From assembly GCF_964204865.1 (NCBI RefSeq), contig NC_135250.1, positions 21,505,395-21,569,394 of the forward strand: a DNA stretch of 64,000 nucleotides, read 5' to 3'. Numbering within the stretch: the stretch's first letter is position 1; every line of letters starts with the position of its first letter. Of the stretch, positions 1 to 12,298 are shown piece by piece. This DNA is from Styela clava (taxonomy: Eukaryota > Chordata > Ascidiacea > Stolidobranchia > Styelidae). Under the pieces are notes generated by a model. That model saw nothing but the letters and a program-made list of their open reading frames with translations, was not told the origin of the DNA and ran no database searches. The translations under genes were made by a program, and so were the position numbers.

Positions 1-1
1 A

Positions 2-1003
2 CAATGTATTCTATCCAAGAAATCTGGATGTCAAAGCGGAAAAAGCATGGAATATCTTAACGCTATAAAATGCATAACAGAGGGCGTTGTTGGCCGACTT
101 CGAAACCCATTATACCATTTCGATTTAATTTCCTACTTATCGCCAGCGGGGAAAAAGTTTAAAGAAGCTTGCAAAACTGTTCATTCTTTTTCGAGTGCTG
201 CAATAAATGAAAGAAAATCTTCTTTGAAGCACGGGAACGAAAGAGATTCAACCGACGATACTACGAAGTTGGATTTTTTAGATATTATGCTGCTAGCAAA
301 AGATGATAATGGAATAGGTATGTCACACCAAGAAATATGTGATGAAGTTGATACCTTCGTATTTGAAGGGCATGATACAGTGTCAAGTGGAATATGTTGG
401 ATAATTTATAATTTGGCAACTAATCCAGAACATCAAGAAATTTGTAGGAATGAGGTATTTGAAGTACTTGGTGAACAACAAAGAGTTAATTATGAAAACT
501 TGTTTAAATTCAAGTACCTCACGATGTGCATTAAAGAAAGCATGAGACTTCATCCACCAGTACCGTCGGTTGGTAGAAAAATGAACAAACCATTTTTCTT
601 TTCTAATGGATTTGGACCTGACCAATACAACACGAATTCGTCTGAGAGTTCGGGACCGGAATCTTCTAAGATTATTCACACTAACACACTCATCGGGGTC
701 TCCATTTACAGACTACATCGCAATCCTTGCATTTGGAGCAATCCAGAGGTTTTTGATCCTGAGAGATTCACTCCAGAAAATATATCTAAGCGATCTTCTC
801 ATGCATATGTGCCGTTTTCCGCAGGATCACGAAATTGCATTAGACAAAATTTTGCAATGAATGAAATGAAAGTTACTCTTGCATTAGCACTTCAAAGATT
901 TCGTTTCTCCCTGGATGAAACCTACCCAAAACCAGCTGTCCAGCCACAGCTTGTCTCGCGATCAACCACGGGTATCCATGTAAAGCTAGAAAAGTTGGAA
1001 TAA
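2..1003 (+). CDS. CYP4: Cytochrome P450, CYP4 family, 5'-partial
   Basis: This is the C-terminal two-thirds of a CYP4-type haem monooxygenase, expected in the ER and acting on fatty acids or xenobiotics. The frame is open from base 2, upstream of the first ATG at 47, and the residues before that ATG also look CYP4-like, so the true start lies outside the window. Visible landmarks are the I-helix EGHDTVSSG (about 365-390), the K-helix ESMR after IK (about 535-550), DPERF (about 757) and the haem loop FSAGSRNCIR (815-844) with the Cys ligand at 836-838. Two oddities: the usual Gly after Cys-Ile is Arg (842-844), and a Ser-rich insert of roughly 17 residues (about 614-675) lies before the conserved HRNP stretch. 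No intron interrupts the visible part. An AATAAA follows at 1226. The family call is firm; whether the enzyme is active is uncertain. Confidence 0.93.
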   Translation, partial: QCILSKKSGCQSGKSMEYLNAIKCITEGVVGRLRNPLYHFDLISYLSPAGKKFKEACKTVHSFSSAAINERKSSLKHGNERDSTDDTTKLDFLDIMLLAKDDNGIGMSHQEICDEVDTFVFEGHDTVSSGICWIIYNLATNPEHQEICRNEVFEVLGEQQRVNYENLFKFKYLTMCIKESMRLHPPVPSVGRKMNKPFFFSNGFGPDQYNTNSSESSGPESSKIIHTNTLIGVSIYRLHRNPCIWSNPEVFDPERFTPENISKRSSHAYVPFSAGSRNCIRQNFAMNEMKVTLALALQRFRFSLDETYPKPAVQPQLVSRSTTGIHVKLEKLE

Positions 1004-1225
1004 TCTAGAAGCGACAAATGGACTACTTGATATAACATGGCTTAGTAAGATGATAACGATAAGATGCTTTAGGCTTATGACTAATCGCTACATCAACTCT
1101 GTACATTTCAAATCTTTCAATCGTGTAAGATGTATATTGAAGTGTATATGTATTTTGATCATACCCGTGAAAAATTACGTCATTCCAATGAAAAGATGAT
1201 AATTTTCCTGTTTATATAATTGTTG

Positions 1226-1231
1226 AATAAA
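1226..1231 (+). terminator. Polyadenylation signal of the P450 gene
   Basis: AATAAA lies 223 bases after the P450 stop codon and before the NAT array. Confidence 0.6.
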
Positions 1232-1410
1232 TAATTGTTTATGTACTCACAGCTGATTTTATTCGTGTTCGACAAAATAAATCAAATATGTAAGGTAGAT
1301 TTTTACAAATAATATCCAAGACTCGCCAAATATTTCACACTGAAATAACTAATTACTGAGGTAGATACTTGAGGGTTTGAATATTCAGTCTTGGGAAGAG
1401 ACAAGGCCTT

Positions 1411-1548
1411 CGCTTCACATACGCGAGTTATACAAATAGGAAGAAGTTTTGTAAATCATATTAGGTCACACGCACAGTAAAGAGAAGGAATAACAATTTT
1501 TCGCATTGTAATCTAAACACTGCCATCCGCCCATCTTCGAATCAAGAA
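1411..1548 (+). repeat. Duplicated block, copy 1 (partner 6636-6784)
   Basis: Both copies share the order TACGCGAGTTATACAAATAG, then an ATTAGGTCA segment, then CCATCCGCCCATCTTCGAAT. They lie upstream of the first and second NAT genes, so they look like part of the duplicated NAT unit rather than a dispersed transposon. Confidence 0.7.
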
Positions 1549-2439
1549 TATCGGCTACATCGTTCAGATTTACAGTGCTATTCCCCCATTAGTCATAATG
1601 ATATTTTAACATACTTCTTCGCACATGCAATCTAGGATAGAACATTTATCACGGGGAGATAAAAATCACTAATGTGAATTAATTATATGGCGAATCGTCA
1701 TTACTCGGTCGGCTTTCAGTCCATGTCAAGTACGGTTAACCAGTTATTATTTTCGATTGCAAAAGCTTGTTCATTTGAGCATATTATAATGACAGAATTT
1801 CAATTCATATACTACTGGTAGCTACAAGTTTTGCCAGCAAGCTATTTTTGCCATTATTTTTTGAGCAGCATTTAATGATTTATTTTAATCATGATAAAAG
1901 GGACTAGATCTTTGAAAAGAGTTAGATCTCTGATTATTGCTGATGAGATCATCATTAGGTGATGTTATTGTACTTGTGACAAATGAATATGTAAAAAAAG
2001 AATACAACAAGAAATCTCTCTTCAGAAGATGAAATTTTTCTAAAGAAGAATATAGGTTGATGTTTATCAAAGTTAACTTATATGACCATTTTCAATTTCG
2101 CGTAATTAAACTGAAGAAAAAACTCATATATATATATATATATTGCAAGATCAGACGACAGACGATTTTAACTAGATCAATGGTTTCACACTTTATCGCC
2201 TATTAATTTTCAGTTTGACAATTAGTTTATGACTCACAATGAAATCTTGGAACGATGTTCATTGAATACACAATTTTATTGCAGTAATATGCTTATCCGA
2301 TATGTGGCAATAGCAATCGAATTACATAGATAGTTTACTACGATTTTGTCATAGAAATCCTTTATATCCTAACCTTAGTTATTTGCACAAGAGAGCAATG
2401 CTCAAATACGAGCACATGGAAACGAAGACCAAAACGAAT

Positions 2440-2640
2440 AATTTTTGATGACGTCATCGCGCACAAAAAAAACGAATCCCTCTAAGCACACAGAAATTTA
2501 TTAAAGTAAGGAAACAAATGTGAAACAAATACAATTTCTTACCAATGACAAATTCAGAGAAATTGTTCCGATTTTCTTCACAACATGAAGGAAAAGAATA
2601 AAATAAATACAAAATATTCTACAAGAATCCCATGAATAGA
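2440..2640 (+). repeat. Duplicated block, copy 1 (partner 17985-18170)
   Basis: TTTTTGATGACGTCATCGC and the following A-rich stretch recur at 17985-18170. One copy is upstream of the first NAT and the other downstream of the third, which fits a shared edge of the ancestral amplified unit. Confidence 0.65.
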
Positions 2641-2935
2641 TGGATGGATTAACGCTTTATAGTAGCAATACACAGTACGTGACAGGTCAATTTCTTTTCT
2701 TCAACGGACCAGACAAAACGCCAGCAAAACTGAAAGTAGTCAGCTAGTTAGTCCATCCTATGCAATCGGCTCGGCTATCAAGATGAAAACACATTAATTA
2801 AGTAATCAATAAAACTCAATCACAATATTTGTTGGCATATTTATATGCGTCACTGACGTTAAACATGCGTATGTGTGGCTATTATTTCAGTAAACAATAA
2901 GCCCATAGCAGCGAAGAGATTTGTTGTTCACAAGT

Positions 2936-4890
2936 ATGGATGTGGAAAAGTATTTCGAAAGGCTAAATTTGAGAAACCGAGCACGTCAACCTTCACTAGA
3001 GCTATTGAAAGATATATGCATGGGTTCTGTGTCGAACATTCCGTATGAAAACTTGGATATGTTCGGAGGTGAACGAAAAATCTGGGATTTGCCAACAATA
3101 TATCAAAATATTGTAGAAAAGAAACGAGGAGGATTTTGTTTTGAATTGAATTGCCTTTTACAGTGGGCTTTGAAATTACTTGGATATAAAGTCGAATTGC
3201 TTAAGGGAAAAATGTACGATTCAAAAAATAATCTGTTCCAAACTGATCACCTGGTATTGATGGTAAGAACGGGGAACAATACTTTTTATTTGAAAAACCT
3301 CATATAGCATACGTTCATCTTGTGAAAAACTAAAATCGATTTCAACTTCCAAAATAGTTTTTGTAGCTTGCTTGATCAGTAAATCTATCATAAATTGGAT
3401 GTTAGCCGAAGACAAATTCCCTTCTTTGCGGAGTTGTTCTATGACCGCCTAATTGTCATCTCATACACTCTCTTTTTGGACACGAAATGTCCATAATGGA
3501 TCGTTTTGTCATTATGTTGTTGTTCTTCCTAATCATACCATTCTTCTTGTTCGATTTTCATATAACCTACCAGACCAATTGCTTTGGAATTTTCAGTGGG
3601 TAAAGATGTATTCTTCTCTAAAAAGCTATCGCTTTTATGTATTTCAAAAATTTTCTGTGGGCTCTATTAGATTCGTTTTTTTGTGTGCGATAACGTCAGA
3701 AAAACAAGCATCTTGTGACGGTTGAAGTCTACTGTGATAGATTGCATACCCGGACTATTTCGTTTTGGCTTTCGTGTCCATATATTTGATCATCGCTCTC
3801 TTTTTTCATTTCAATGGACCAACATAACATTTTCTAGAAATGTGATTATTGGTGGTAATTTTCGATCAATATTTTGGAACCTGTATTATTTAAATGCGTT
3901 TCTTCTCTTCTGTATATACTTCAGAAACCCACTTCATAAGTGGGTGAAAACAGCACTCCAACGCTTTTACCCGTTCTTAGCCGAATGTCAGGGCTCTGAT
4001 CAAATCAAGCATCGGGTCCTGGATAAGCTCCGAAAGACGCGTGGTTCAACCGCGAATTATATCAACACGGTATTTTAGGTTTCTTGGGACAATGAAGAAA
4101 AATATCTGACAGATGTTGGGTGGAGTGGATCATCATTTGTTCTTCCGTTGAATTTAAAAATAGGAATTGAACAAGCTCAACCAAATGGAATTTATCGCCT
4201 GAGTGAGAATCAAGATATGTATATTGTGGAGAAGAAGAAACAAACATATTTGAAAAGTGAATGTGAGATCAGTTCACAATCTAAATCGAATTTCAGATTA
4301 GTGTGAGGGATCTTTGAACAATTTTGTTTGTAAAATCTAACTCATCCACATTTCATGAAATTAACATTCGTATAAACGCATATATATCATTTCTCATCGT
4401 GAGTTTTTCACGTTGGCGTATTATTTTTAAAATGGTCATGAATATTTAGCAATTCACAGATATCTTACAATTGATAAACAATGTAAAGGCTATGTTTTTT
4501 TTCTGTTGCCTAGATGATCAGCTTTACTTCAACAGCAAAGCCAAAGAAGATTGCGTAAAACTTGATGAAATTCGATTCAAGGATATTCCGTGGAATATCA
4601 TGTTGGGTGTGGAAAAAACTCCTTGCACCTTTGAAGATTTCAAACATGGGCACGACTATGCTCAAGATGAAGATGAATACTTGATATCCAATCCAATCGT
4701 GGTTCTTCAAAACAGGGAGAGAAGAAAATTTTTCGTGAAAAATTTTTATTACGTAAAGAAATACGTTGACCCCGGAACACTGAAATTAGAAAGATTTCAG
4801 AAGTGCTCCATGGAAGAAATGTATGACATTTTAAAGAGAGAATTTGGATATACTTTGAATTTTGAACTCAGTATGCCATTTATTGAATAA
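2936..4890 (+). CDS. NAT: Arylamine N-acetyltransferase, copy a
   Basis: Cytosolic enzyme that moves acetyl from acetyl-CoA to arylamines and hydrazines through a catalytic Cys. I join three exons: 2936-3262, 4079-4262 and 4514-4890, 295 residues, matching the usual family length of about 290. The phases agree (0, then 1) and all sites are GT-AG. The start is the ATG of MDVEKYFERL, which aligns with the N-terminus of vertebrate NATs; an in-frame TTG lies upstream. The triad is Cys68 in RGGFCFELN, His105 in DHLVLM and Asp121 in TDVGW at the start of exon 2. This copy lacks two residues (Val-Ser) before Asp-His that the other copies have, has LNCLL where they have LNGLL, and GKMYD where they have GYMYD. 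It is the most divergent intact member of the array. Substrate cannot be told from sequence. Confidence 0.92.
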
Positions 4891-7119
4891 GTATTTTGTG
4901 AAGTACCTTCTGTTGCTTATTTGTTTTTAATATTATTACATTTACATAACAATTCGTTGCATTTCATAATGTCACAGTTTGTTTTTGACCAAGTCCTGGC
5001 GTGCTCGGCAAACAGGTTTTTTGCTACTGTGGTGGTCAGATCAGAAGACTTATGATCTCGGATTGGTTATTTATTGATACGCTTCAAACTTAAAGCAGTA
5101 ATAAATACTAAAACACCAGACATAACCAAAAAGCAGCCGACCTCCAGCCCAGCGGCCGGAGAAGAAAGCAAGAGTTATTTTCTCTCGCACGTGTAATGAA
5201 TGAGTGGTCGAAGTCCAGACCCGGACAAAACTGCCTAAATCTAAGGTCTGGTAAATAGCATCAGACAAATACAAAAAGATTTTAACGCAATACAAATACG
5301 GACATTATGGTCCGTGACAATTATTATTTGAATTCACAAAAACATATTCAAGCTGAAACTCAAAGTTCCTTTAAGCTTTGGTCAAAAAACCTTTTGGTAC
5401 AATAATAACTACCATGATCAAACATGCCACGAATCCTACGCTGTTAATTTCTTTCGATTAAACCAGCACAGCCTCTTGGCTGATAAAGTTGATATAGATA
5501 TTAACATTTTAACTTTAATTAAAATGTTTGGGAAAAAAAATATTTTTGTGCTCGAACGGGTTGTGCAACAACTCGCCCCTGTAACCTTCCTCCTCAGTCT
5601 CCCCTAAATATATAACGCTTAAATAAGACTGTGCTTCTACTAAAAAAGAATGCAATATTTGATGTGATTCAATTAATCAATAACTTTTTGTCTGGTTTAA
5701 AACAATTACTGATGTATGTTCGAGGGTCGCATTGGAGCCGCAAGTTTTACGATAGCATTGGCTAATATGAAAGATGTCAGCAGCGACGTAACAGTTGGAA
5801 TTCTAGCGCGGTTAATTAAACGCATTGTCATCCAGACAGATTTTCGGACATGGTTGTAAAACGAATCCGTATTCTGTTAATTAAGTTTCCACGAATCCGT
5901 ATTCTGTTAACTTCGCAACAGTTCGATCAGGATATTCGTGAAAAAGCCTAATTTAAAATTTTATTATCAACGAATTGTAATATTGCACACGGTCAAAACG
6001 ATCAAATAAATTGAAAAGCAAGTTTGTAACAACAACCTTATGAAGCCCAGAAAGATAAAAAGAAATTATTACAGGTGCCATGCAACGGATGATCTTTGAA
6101 ATTTAAAAACCAAATGTAAGCTTAACAAAAAACATAACTGATTTTCCCTCTTTCATGACATAAGTTCATGTGTAGCTTATTTTCCACACTTTGGAAAGAT
6201 AACGCTTTTTTGAAGGCATTTTCATTTTAATTACAGTTACCCCAAGCCCCAAGCCATGTACCTACATAAAAGTCGCTGCAATATAATAGTCATATGAAAA
6301 GTTTTACTATCCAACATTTAAAATAAACTCACAATTGTAAAACACGCAAGGCACATTTGTACATACCGTAAGGTACAAATATACATACGTACATATGAAC
6401 TTTCACGATCACACTACTTTTTGTGCGAATGTTTATTCTATGCTGCAAATTGAAGTAAAACATTCATCTGAAAAAAGATTAAATTTATTTTCTGTTTGCA
6501 ATCGATGAATAACGGATGTTTTTTATTTGTAGACATCTTGTTCATGCAGGTCGCTGAGAACCTGTGCGTTGTATAGAAGAGAACTAAAAGCTCAATTAGT
6601 AGAACGGCCAAAATTCGTTACTGAGGGAAGGCGGGCTTCACTTACGCGAGTTATACAAATAGGAAGGAAAACTTTTAAAATGATATTAGGTCATACACAC
6701 AGTGAAGAAGGTAAGAATGAATAAACAAACAATTTGTCGCGTTTTAATCTTAACAGTACCATCCGCCCATCTTCGAATCAACAACATACACCAACATTCT
6801 ATCCAATTAAAGAGTCCAGCTGCACACTAACACAAAGGTATTTCTGTAACGTTTCGTCCGACCAGAGTCAGACTTCCTCAGACAAGCAGTACGGTAGTAC
6901 GCGCACCGGCAGTTTCATGTTTTATATTTTTCATCGAGCGTTAATTTGATTATTTTGTGGACAGTTTATTGCCAGTGGTCAAAGAATAGTTCACTGAAGA
7001 GAGATTTTCAGCCATCACATTACTCGTGTTATCAACGACCAGCTGTTGTGAATATTATATTAGGATATTATAGATTGGTACTAATTGTATAGTTATCATG
7101 TACTACGAAGTACGAACAC
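4891..7119. other. NAT-a 3' flank and inter-unit spacer
   Basis: No gene is seen. The flank up to about 5745 is colinear with the flanks of NAT-b (10812-11300) and NAT-c (17101-17610), except that about 4970-5318 is extra sequence here; it is bounded by TGTCAC and GTGACA and looks like an insertion. The block at 6636-6784 is the second copy of 1411-1548. The rest is AT-rich unique sequence. Confidence 0.6.
6636..6784 (+). repeat. Duplicated block, copy 2 (partner 1411-1548)
   Basis: Same ordered segments as the copy upstream of NAT-a, here upstream of NAT-b, with point changes and small indels. Confidence 0.7.
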
Positions 7120-7382
7120 CAGTGGCGTATCTCGGGTGTGGCCGCCATGGCTTATGTCATGGGCGCCGTTTGAACATGGGCACAAAAACGGCGAAACGTA
7201 TTAATTAGAAAAGGTTTCAATAAAATAATTTCGTGGGAGTAACTGAAACTTGTATTTTTACTCAAATGATAACGTACAAATATCTCAATTCAATAATAGT
7301 CAATATAAGTGTTCAAACAAGTATCAAGTAGGCGCATTTTCAGACTTTTCCATGGGCGCCATTTTACGTAGATACGCCACTG
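7120..7382. mobile_element. hAT-type MITE, 263 bp
   Basis: The ends are a 13-bp perfect terminal inverted repeat, CAGTGGCGTATCT. Flanking 8-mers are ACGAACAC (7112-7119) and CCGAACAC (7383-7390), matching at 7 of 8, as expected for a hAT target duplication. It has no coding capacity. A hAT family with the CAGTGGCGTA start is known widely in animals. Confidence 0.85.
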
Positions 7383-7539
7383 CCGAACACTGGTAGTTTT
7401 ATGTCTTTCTGGGCGCAATCAACATGTGAGTGAAGCCTTGTCCCTGTATGCTAATACCATATCGATCACTAGCTTCTTTGGAGTTTATTACGCTTTTAAC
7501 GGCTTATTATATGAATGACCGGTAATGTGCATATAATTC

Positions 7540-7740
7540 GTGGATGCAATCGCATATACATATATTGCATTCTTATGAAATGATCTGGCAGTATTTGTAC
7601 ATCATCTTGATGGCTGTATTTGTAGATTGAGTTGATTATGAATGCATATGACTTGGCAGTATATGTATATTTGGTTTGGCTGTATGTATACATGAGTTGG
7701 CGGTGTATGCATATTCTTACTGGTATATGTACGGCACGGT
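7540..7740. repeat. Decayed tandem repeat, TGGCNGTATNTGTAT-like
   Basis: Units such as TGGCAGTATATGTATAT, TGGCTGTATGTATA and TGGCGGTGTATGCATA recur at 30-40 base spacing. A second short motif, ATTTGAACCCA, then recurs at about 7748-7770 and as its complement near 7890. Confidence 0.6.
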
Positions 7741-8326
7741 TCCATTACATTTGAACCCACGTACATTTGAACCCATGACAATTGCACCTGTATGCTATTG
7801 TACCAAGGGAATTTTTTTTTGTTTCGGGGATAGTTAAACCCATACTAACCCTAACCCATGGGTTTTAGCACCCGCATATAGATTGAACCCGTGGATATAC
7901 GCATGGGTTCAAATGTACGGTCACCGTACGGCACGTTACCAACCCTATCGACTGCTGATTTCGACCTCTGCACTCAAAAATTTGCACAACAGTTATGGTA
8001 CCAGAATCCTATGAATAGAAAGACAGTGAACGCTCCACGTACCAAAACGCAGATAGCGGTAATACAGTTTGCAAGACAGGCTAATTTCTTTGTCTTCAAC
8101 GGACCAGATAAAAGTCCAACAACACTGAAAGAAGTCAGCTAGTTCACCCTCTGCAATTGTGCTGGGATATCATAATACAAACACAATTATCATGAGTAGG
8201 CATCGAAATGAAGTGTGACACGATAATCGTTGGCATGTATGCGCATTAATGAGGTGCGTTATTGTTACTATTCTTTCATTTATAAATAAGAATCATCAGG
8301 AAATAGATATTTCGTTGTTCACGAGT

Positions 8327-10811
8327 ATGAATGTGGAAAAGTATTTCGAAAGGTTAAACTTGAGAAACTCAGCTCGCCAACCTTCTTTAGAGCTATTGAA
8401 AGATATATGCATGGGTTCTGTGTCAAACATTCCGTATGAAAACTTGGATATGTTCGGAGGTGAACGAAAAATCTGGGATTTGCCAACAATATATCAAAAT
8501 ATTGTAGAGAAGAAACGAGGAGGATTTTGTTATGAATTGAATGGGCTTTTACAGTGGGCTCTGAAATTACTTGGATATAAAGTCGAATTGCTTATGGGAT
8601 ATATGTACGATTCAAAAAATAATCTATTAAAAACTGTCAGTGATCATCTGGTATTAATGGTAAGAACGAGAAACAAGACGTTTTGTTTATTTGGAAAACC
8701 TCACATTACGTTCATCTTGGGAAGAACGAAATTCGAAATTTTATTATACTGGCTCAGCAATAAACTGTCGTTTATATTCTCCCTCACAAAAAATCTATGA
8801 TATTTCAATACGACTATACTTGATACTAGTAGTTGGCGATTTCATCTTTTAAACCTACGCGCGATAATTTAATTACATCTGTTTTTAATTCCCACAATAG
8901 TTTATGTAGCTTGCTTAATCAGTTAATCTATCGTAAATTGGACGTTAGCCAAACACAAATTTCCTACTTTGGGGAGTTGTTCTGTGGCCGCTCAATAGTC
9001 ACCTCATATACTCTATTTTTGGACACGAAATGTACATACGAATCGTTTTGTTATTATGTTGGGGTTCTTCGTAATCATTCTTTTTTCTTGTTCTTGGAAA
9101 AAAAACGATTTTCACGTAAACTACCAGACCAATTTGGAATTTTTAGTTAAAGATTGTATTCTTCGATAGAGGGGCATTGCTTTTATGTATTTCAAAATTT
9201 CTGTGGGCTCTTTCTTTATTTTTGCGTGCGGTGACGTGAGCAAAATTACGCATCTTGTTCCGGTCCCTTGCTCGCAGTCAGACAAGGTCGTGAAGTCTAC
9301 TTTGTTAGATTGCATACCCGGGCTTTTTGGGTTTCGTGTTCCTATATTTGAGCATCGCTGTCTTTTTTTTCATTACAAGTGACCAACATAACGTTTTCTA
9401 GAAATCTGAATATTGTTGGTAATTTTTAAAGGATATTTTTAGAACCTGTATTGTTAAATGCTTTTCTTTTCCTCTGTATATACTTTAAAGATAAGTGGGT
9501 GGTAAAACAGCGCCCCAGTGACCTGAGCCGAATGCCAGGGCTCCGATCAAATCAGGCATCGGGCCCTGGATAAGCTCTCACAGACGTGGTTCCACCGCAA
9601 ATTATATTAATATTGTATTTTAGGTTTCTTGGGACACTGAAGAACAATATCTGACAGATGTTGGGTGGGGTGGAAAATCATTTGTTCTCCCGTTGAATTT
9701 AAAAGTAGGAATTGAACAATCTCAACCGAACGGAATTTATCGCCTTAGTGAGAATCAAGATATGTATATTGTGGAGAAGAAGAAACAAACATGTTTGGAA
9801 AGTGAAGGTGAGTTCAGTTCACAGTCTAAATCGAATTCCGGATTATTGCGAGGGATCATTGGACAATTTTGTTCGTAAAATGAAACTCTACATTTGAAAG
9901 TATCACGATGTTAACATTCGTATATATCATTTTTAATCGTGCGTTTTTCATGTTTGCGTATCATTTTCAAAATGGTCGTGAATATTAAGCAGTTTACGGA
10001 TATCTTACAATTGATAAACGAGAATATCGGTTGGAAACCGAAGACTTATCGATCGATAGTTAGGGAATCCCCCAAAACAGAAACTGCAGTTTCGATTCAT
10101 CCGCTCTTGTAACTTGCGCACTGCGCATCGCACACACACACTCGGCGGGTCTCAAAATTCTCTCGCTTTACAAAAATCTAGATCACTATATCAATAATTG
10201 ATTGATAACTCGCTAATTATACGACATAATTCGCCCAAAATCAATAGGTTTCTGGTCCGAGATAAGATGAATGCACATGCAAAATTTGGAGCAGATTCAA
10301 CCTCGCATTCGCGAGATATCGCGTTCATCTAACAGACACACAGACATACATACAGACAAATACCTATCAATATACTTACCGATCTTAAGATCGATAAGTA
10401 ACAATGTATAGGTGGACTTTTTTCTGTTGTGTAGATGAACAACTTTACGTCAACAGCAAAGCCAAAAAAGATTGCGTAAAACTTGATGAAATTCGCCTCA
10501 AATATATTCCCTGGAACATCCAATTGGGTGTGGGAAAAGCTCCGTGTACCTTTGAAGACTGTAAAATTGGGCACGACTATGCTCAAGATGAAGATGAATT
10601 CTTGATATCAAATCCAATCGTGAGCTGTCAAAACGTGGAGAGAAGAAAATTTTTTGTGAAAAATTTATATTACGAAAAGAAATATATCGACCCCGTAACA
10701 CTGAAATTAGAGAGATTTCAGAAGTGCTCCATGGAAGAAATGTACGACATTCTGAAAAAAGAATTTGGAATTATTTTGAATTTTAAACTCAGTATACCAT
10801 TTATTGAATAG
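8327..10811 (+). CDS. NAT: Arylamine N-acetyltransferase, copy b
   Basis: Three exons join to 297 residues: 8327-8659, 9624-9807 and 10435-10811, with the same phases as the sister copies. The triad is Cys68, His107 and Asp123, close to the vertebrate numbering. Exon 2 ends in a strong AG|GTGAGT donor. The start ATG gives MNVEKYFERL, where the sisters have MDVEK. Intron 2 carries an inserted MITE absent from copies a and c. Upstream, the position of the CAG acceptor seen before copies a and c reads CAT here (about 8276-8280), so its 5' UTR splicing may differ. The coding region is intact; exon 1 is very close to copy c. It is probably an active cytosolic acetyltransferase; substrate unknown. 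Confidence 0.92.
10044..10399. mobile_element. MITE with ACTTATCGATC ends, in NAT-b intron 2
   Basis: The ends are inverted: ACTTATCGATCGATAG at the left and GATCGATAAGT at the right. Copies a and c read straight through the site (TTGATAAACAATGTA), so about 380 bases from 10020 to 10401 are an insertion; roughly 25 bases left of the inverted repeat are also extra. Two further copies lie in reverse orientation in GTF3C3 introns at about 34591 and 43672. I cannot name the superfamily with confidence. Confidence 0.8.
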
Positions 10812-12298
10812 GTTGTACTTTGGTAAGTACTTTGTGTTATTGATTTGTCTTAAATATTAAATTACATTTACATAACAATTTCTTGCATTTCATTATTATT
10901 TGAATTCACAGAAACATATTTAAGACTGAAACTCAAAGACTTACTGAGCCTTGGCCAAAAAGCTGTTTGATGCAATAATAGCTACCATGATCAAACATGC
11001 CATGAACCACCACGCAGTTAATTTTTTGTAGATAAAACCAGCACATCATCCAGGTTGACAAATATATAACATTTTAACATGAATCAAGATGTTTAAAAAA
11101 ATATATTTTTGTGCTGCTGTGCAACAACTAGCTCCTGTAACATTCCACCACGTTCTCCCATAAATATATAACGTCTAAATAAGACGGTGTTTTTACTAAA
11201 AAATAAAAAAAATAATGCAATATTTAATGTAATTCAATTATAAGTCACTTTTTAACGGGCTTATACCAATTACTGATGGAGGTTCAAAGGTCGCATTGGA
11301 GCTCTTCAAGTGTCGCAAGTTGTTTCTCATTTGTGGGCTAATTGCATCTCATTAGAAGTATCACAGCGTAAAATTTGGCAGCATCTATTTTGCTTAAGTT
11401 AGGCCAGGCCACAATTACAAAACTCACTGAAGGCGAATAAGCGCACGTTTCTCATTTTTAAGGTCATATCTGGTAAAATAAATGCTATTTAAAAATGTAT
11501 ATTTTCATCTTGTGAAGAAGAAAAATTCTAAATTTTGTGATACTGGCTCAGCAATAAACTTTGGCGTTTATGTTCTTCTTCATAAAATATCTAGGACATT
11601 CCAATACGACTACACTTGATACTACTAGTGGTTGGCAATTTCTTTTTTTTGACAGACACGTAATAATTTAATTACATCTGTTTTTAATTCCCACAATAGT
11701 TTTTGTAGCTTGCTCAATCAGTTAATCTATCGTAATTTGGACGTTAGCCCAAAAAAAATTTCCTACTTTGGGGAGTTGTTCGGTGGCCGCCCAATAGTCA
11801 CCTCATAATACTCTATTTTTGGACACAAAATGTACATATGGATCGTTTTGTCATTATGTTGTTGCTCTTCTTAATCATTCATTTTTCTTGTTCTTGGAAA
11901 AAAAATCGATATTCACATAAACTACCAGACCTATTGCTTTCATGTAATTTTTAGTTAAAGATTGTATTCTTCGCTAGAAGGATAATTGCTTTCATGTATT
12001 TCGAAATTTCTGTGGCCTCTTTTTACATTTTTTTTTGCGTACGATAATGTCAGCAAAATTACGAACCTTGTGGCGGTTCCGCGTTCGCAGTCAGTCAAGA
12101 TCGTGAATGTTAGATTGTATTTTTTAAACGCGTTCCTTTCCCCTGTATATACTTTAAAGACGAGTGGGTAAAACAGCGCCCCAGTAACCTGACAAGCATC
12201 TGCCCGTTTTTAGCCGAATGCCAGGGCTTCGATCAAATCAGGCATCGGCTCCTGGATAAGCTCCCAAAGACGCGAGTCATATTAACACTGTAATTAAG
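10812..12298. other. NAT-b 3' flank and 5' part of the relic NAT unit
   Basis: 10812-11460 is the NAT-type 3' flank. From about 11510 the sequence switches to NAT intron-1 material, shared with NAT-b after 8740 and NAT-c after 14720. No exon 1 precedes it, so the first exon of this unit has been lost or never copied. Confidence 0.7.

Larger units (their letters stand above)
1004..2935. other. Intergenic between P450 and first NAT
   Basis: No gene is seen here. It holds the P450 3' flank, a block at 1411-1548 that recurs at 6636-6784, a (TA)n run at about 2125-2143, and a block at about 2440-2640 that recurs downstream of the third NAT at 17985-18170. A CAG acceptor-like site at 2888-2890 after a pyrimidine tract suggests a spliced 5' UTR for the first NAT. 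Confidence 0.6.

Noticed and set aside
8660-8800. Long read-through of NAT-b exon 1 as an alternative protein end
   Set aside because: The GTAAGA donor at 8660 is conserved in all three genes and read-through would lose the catalytic Asp.
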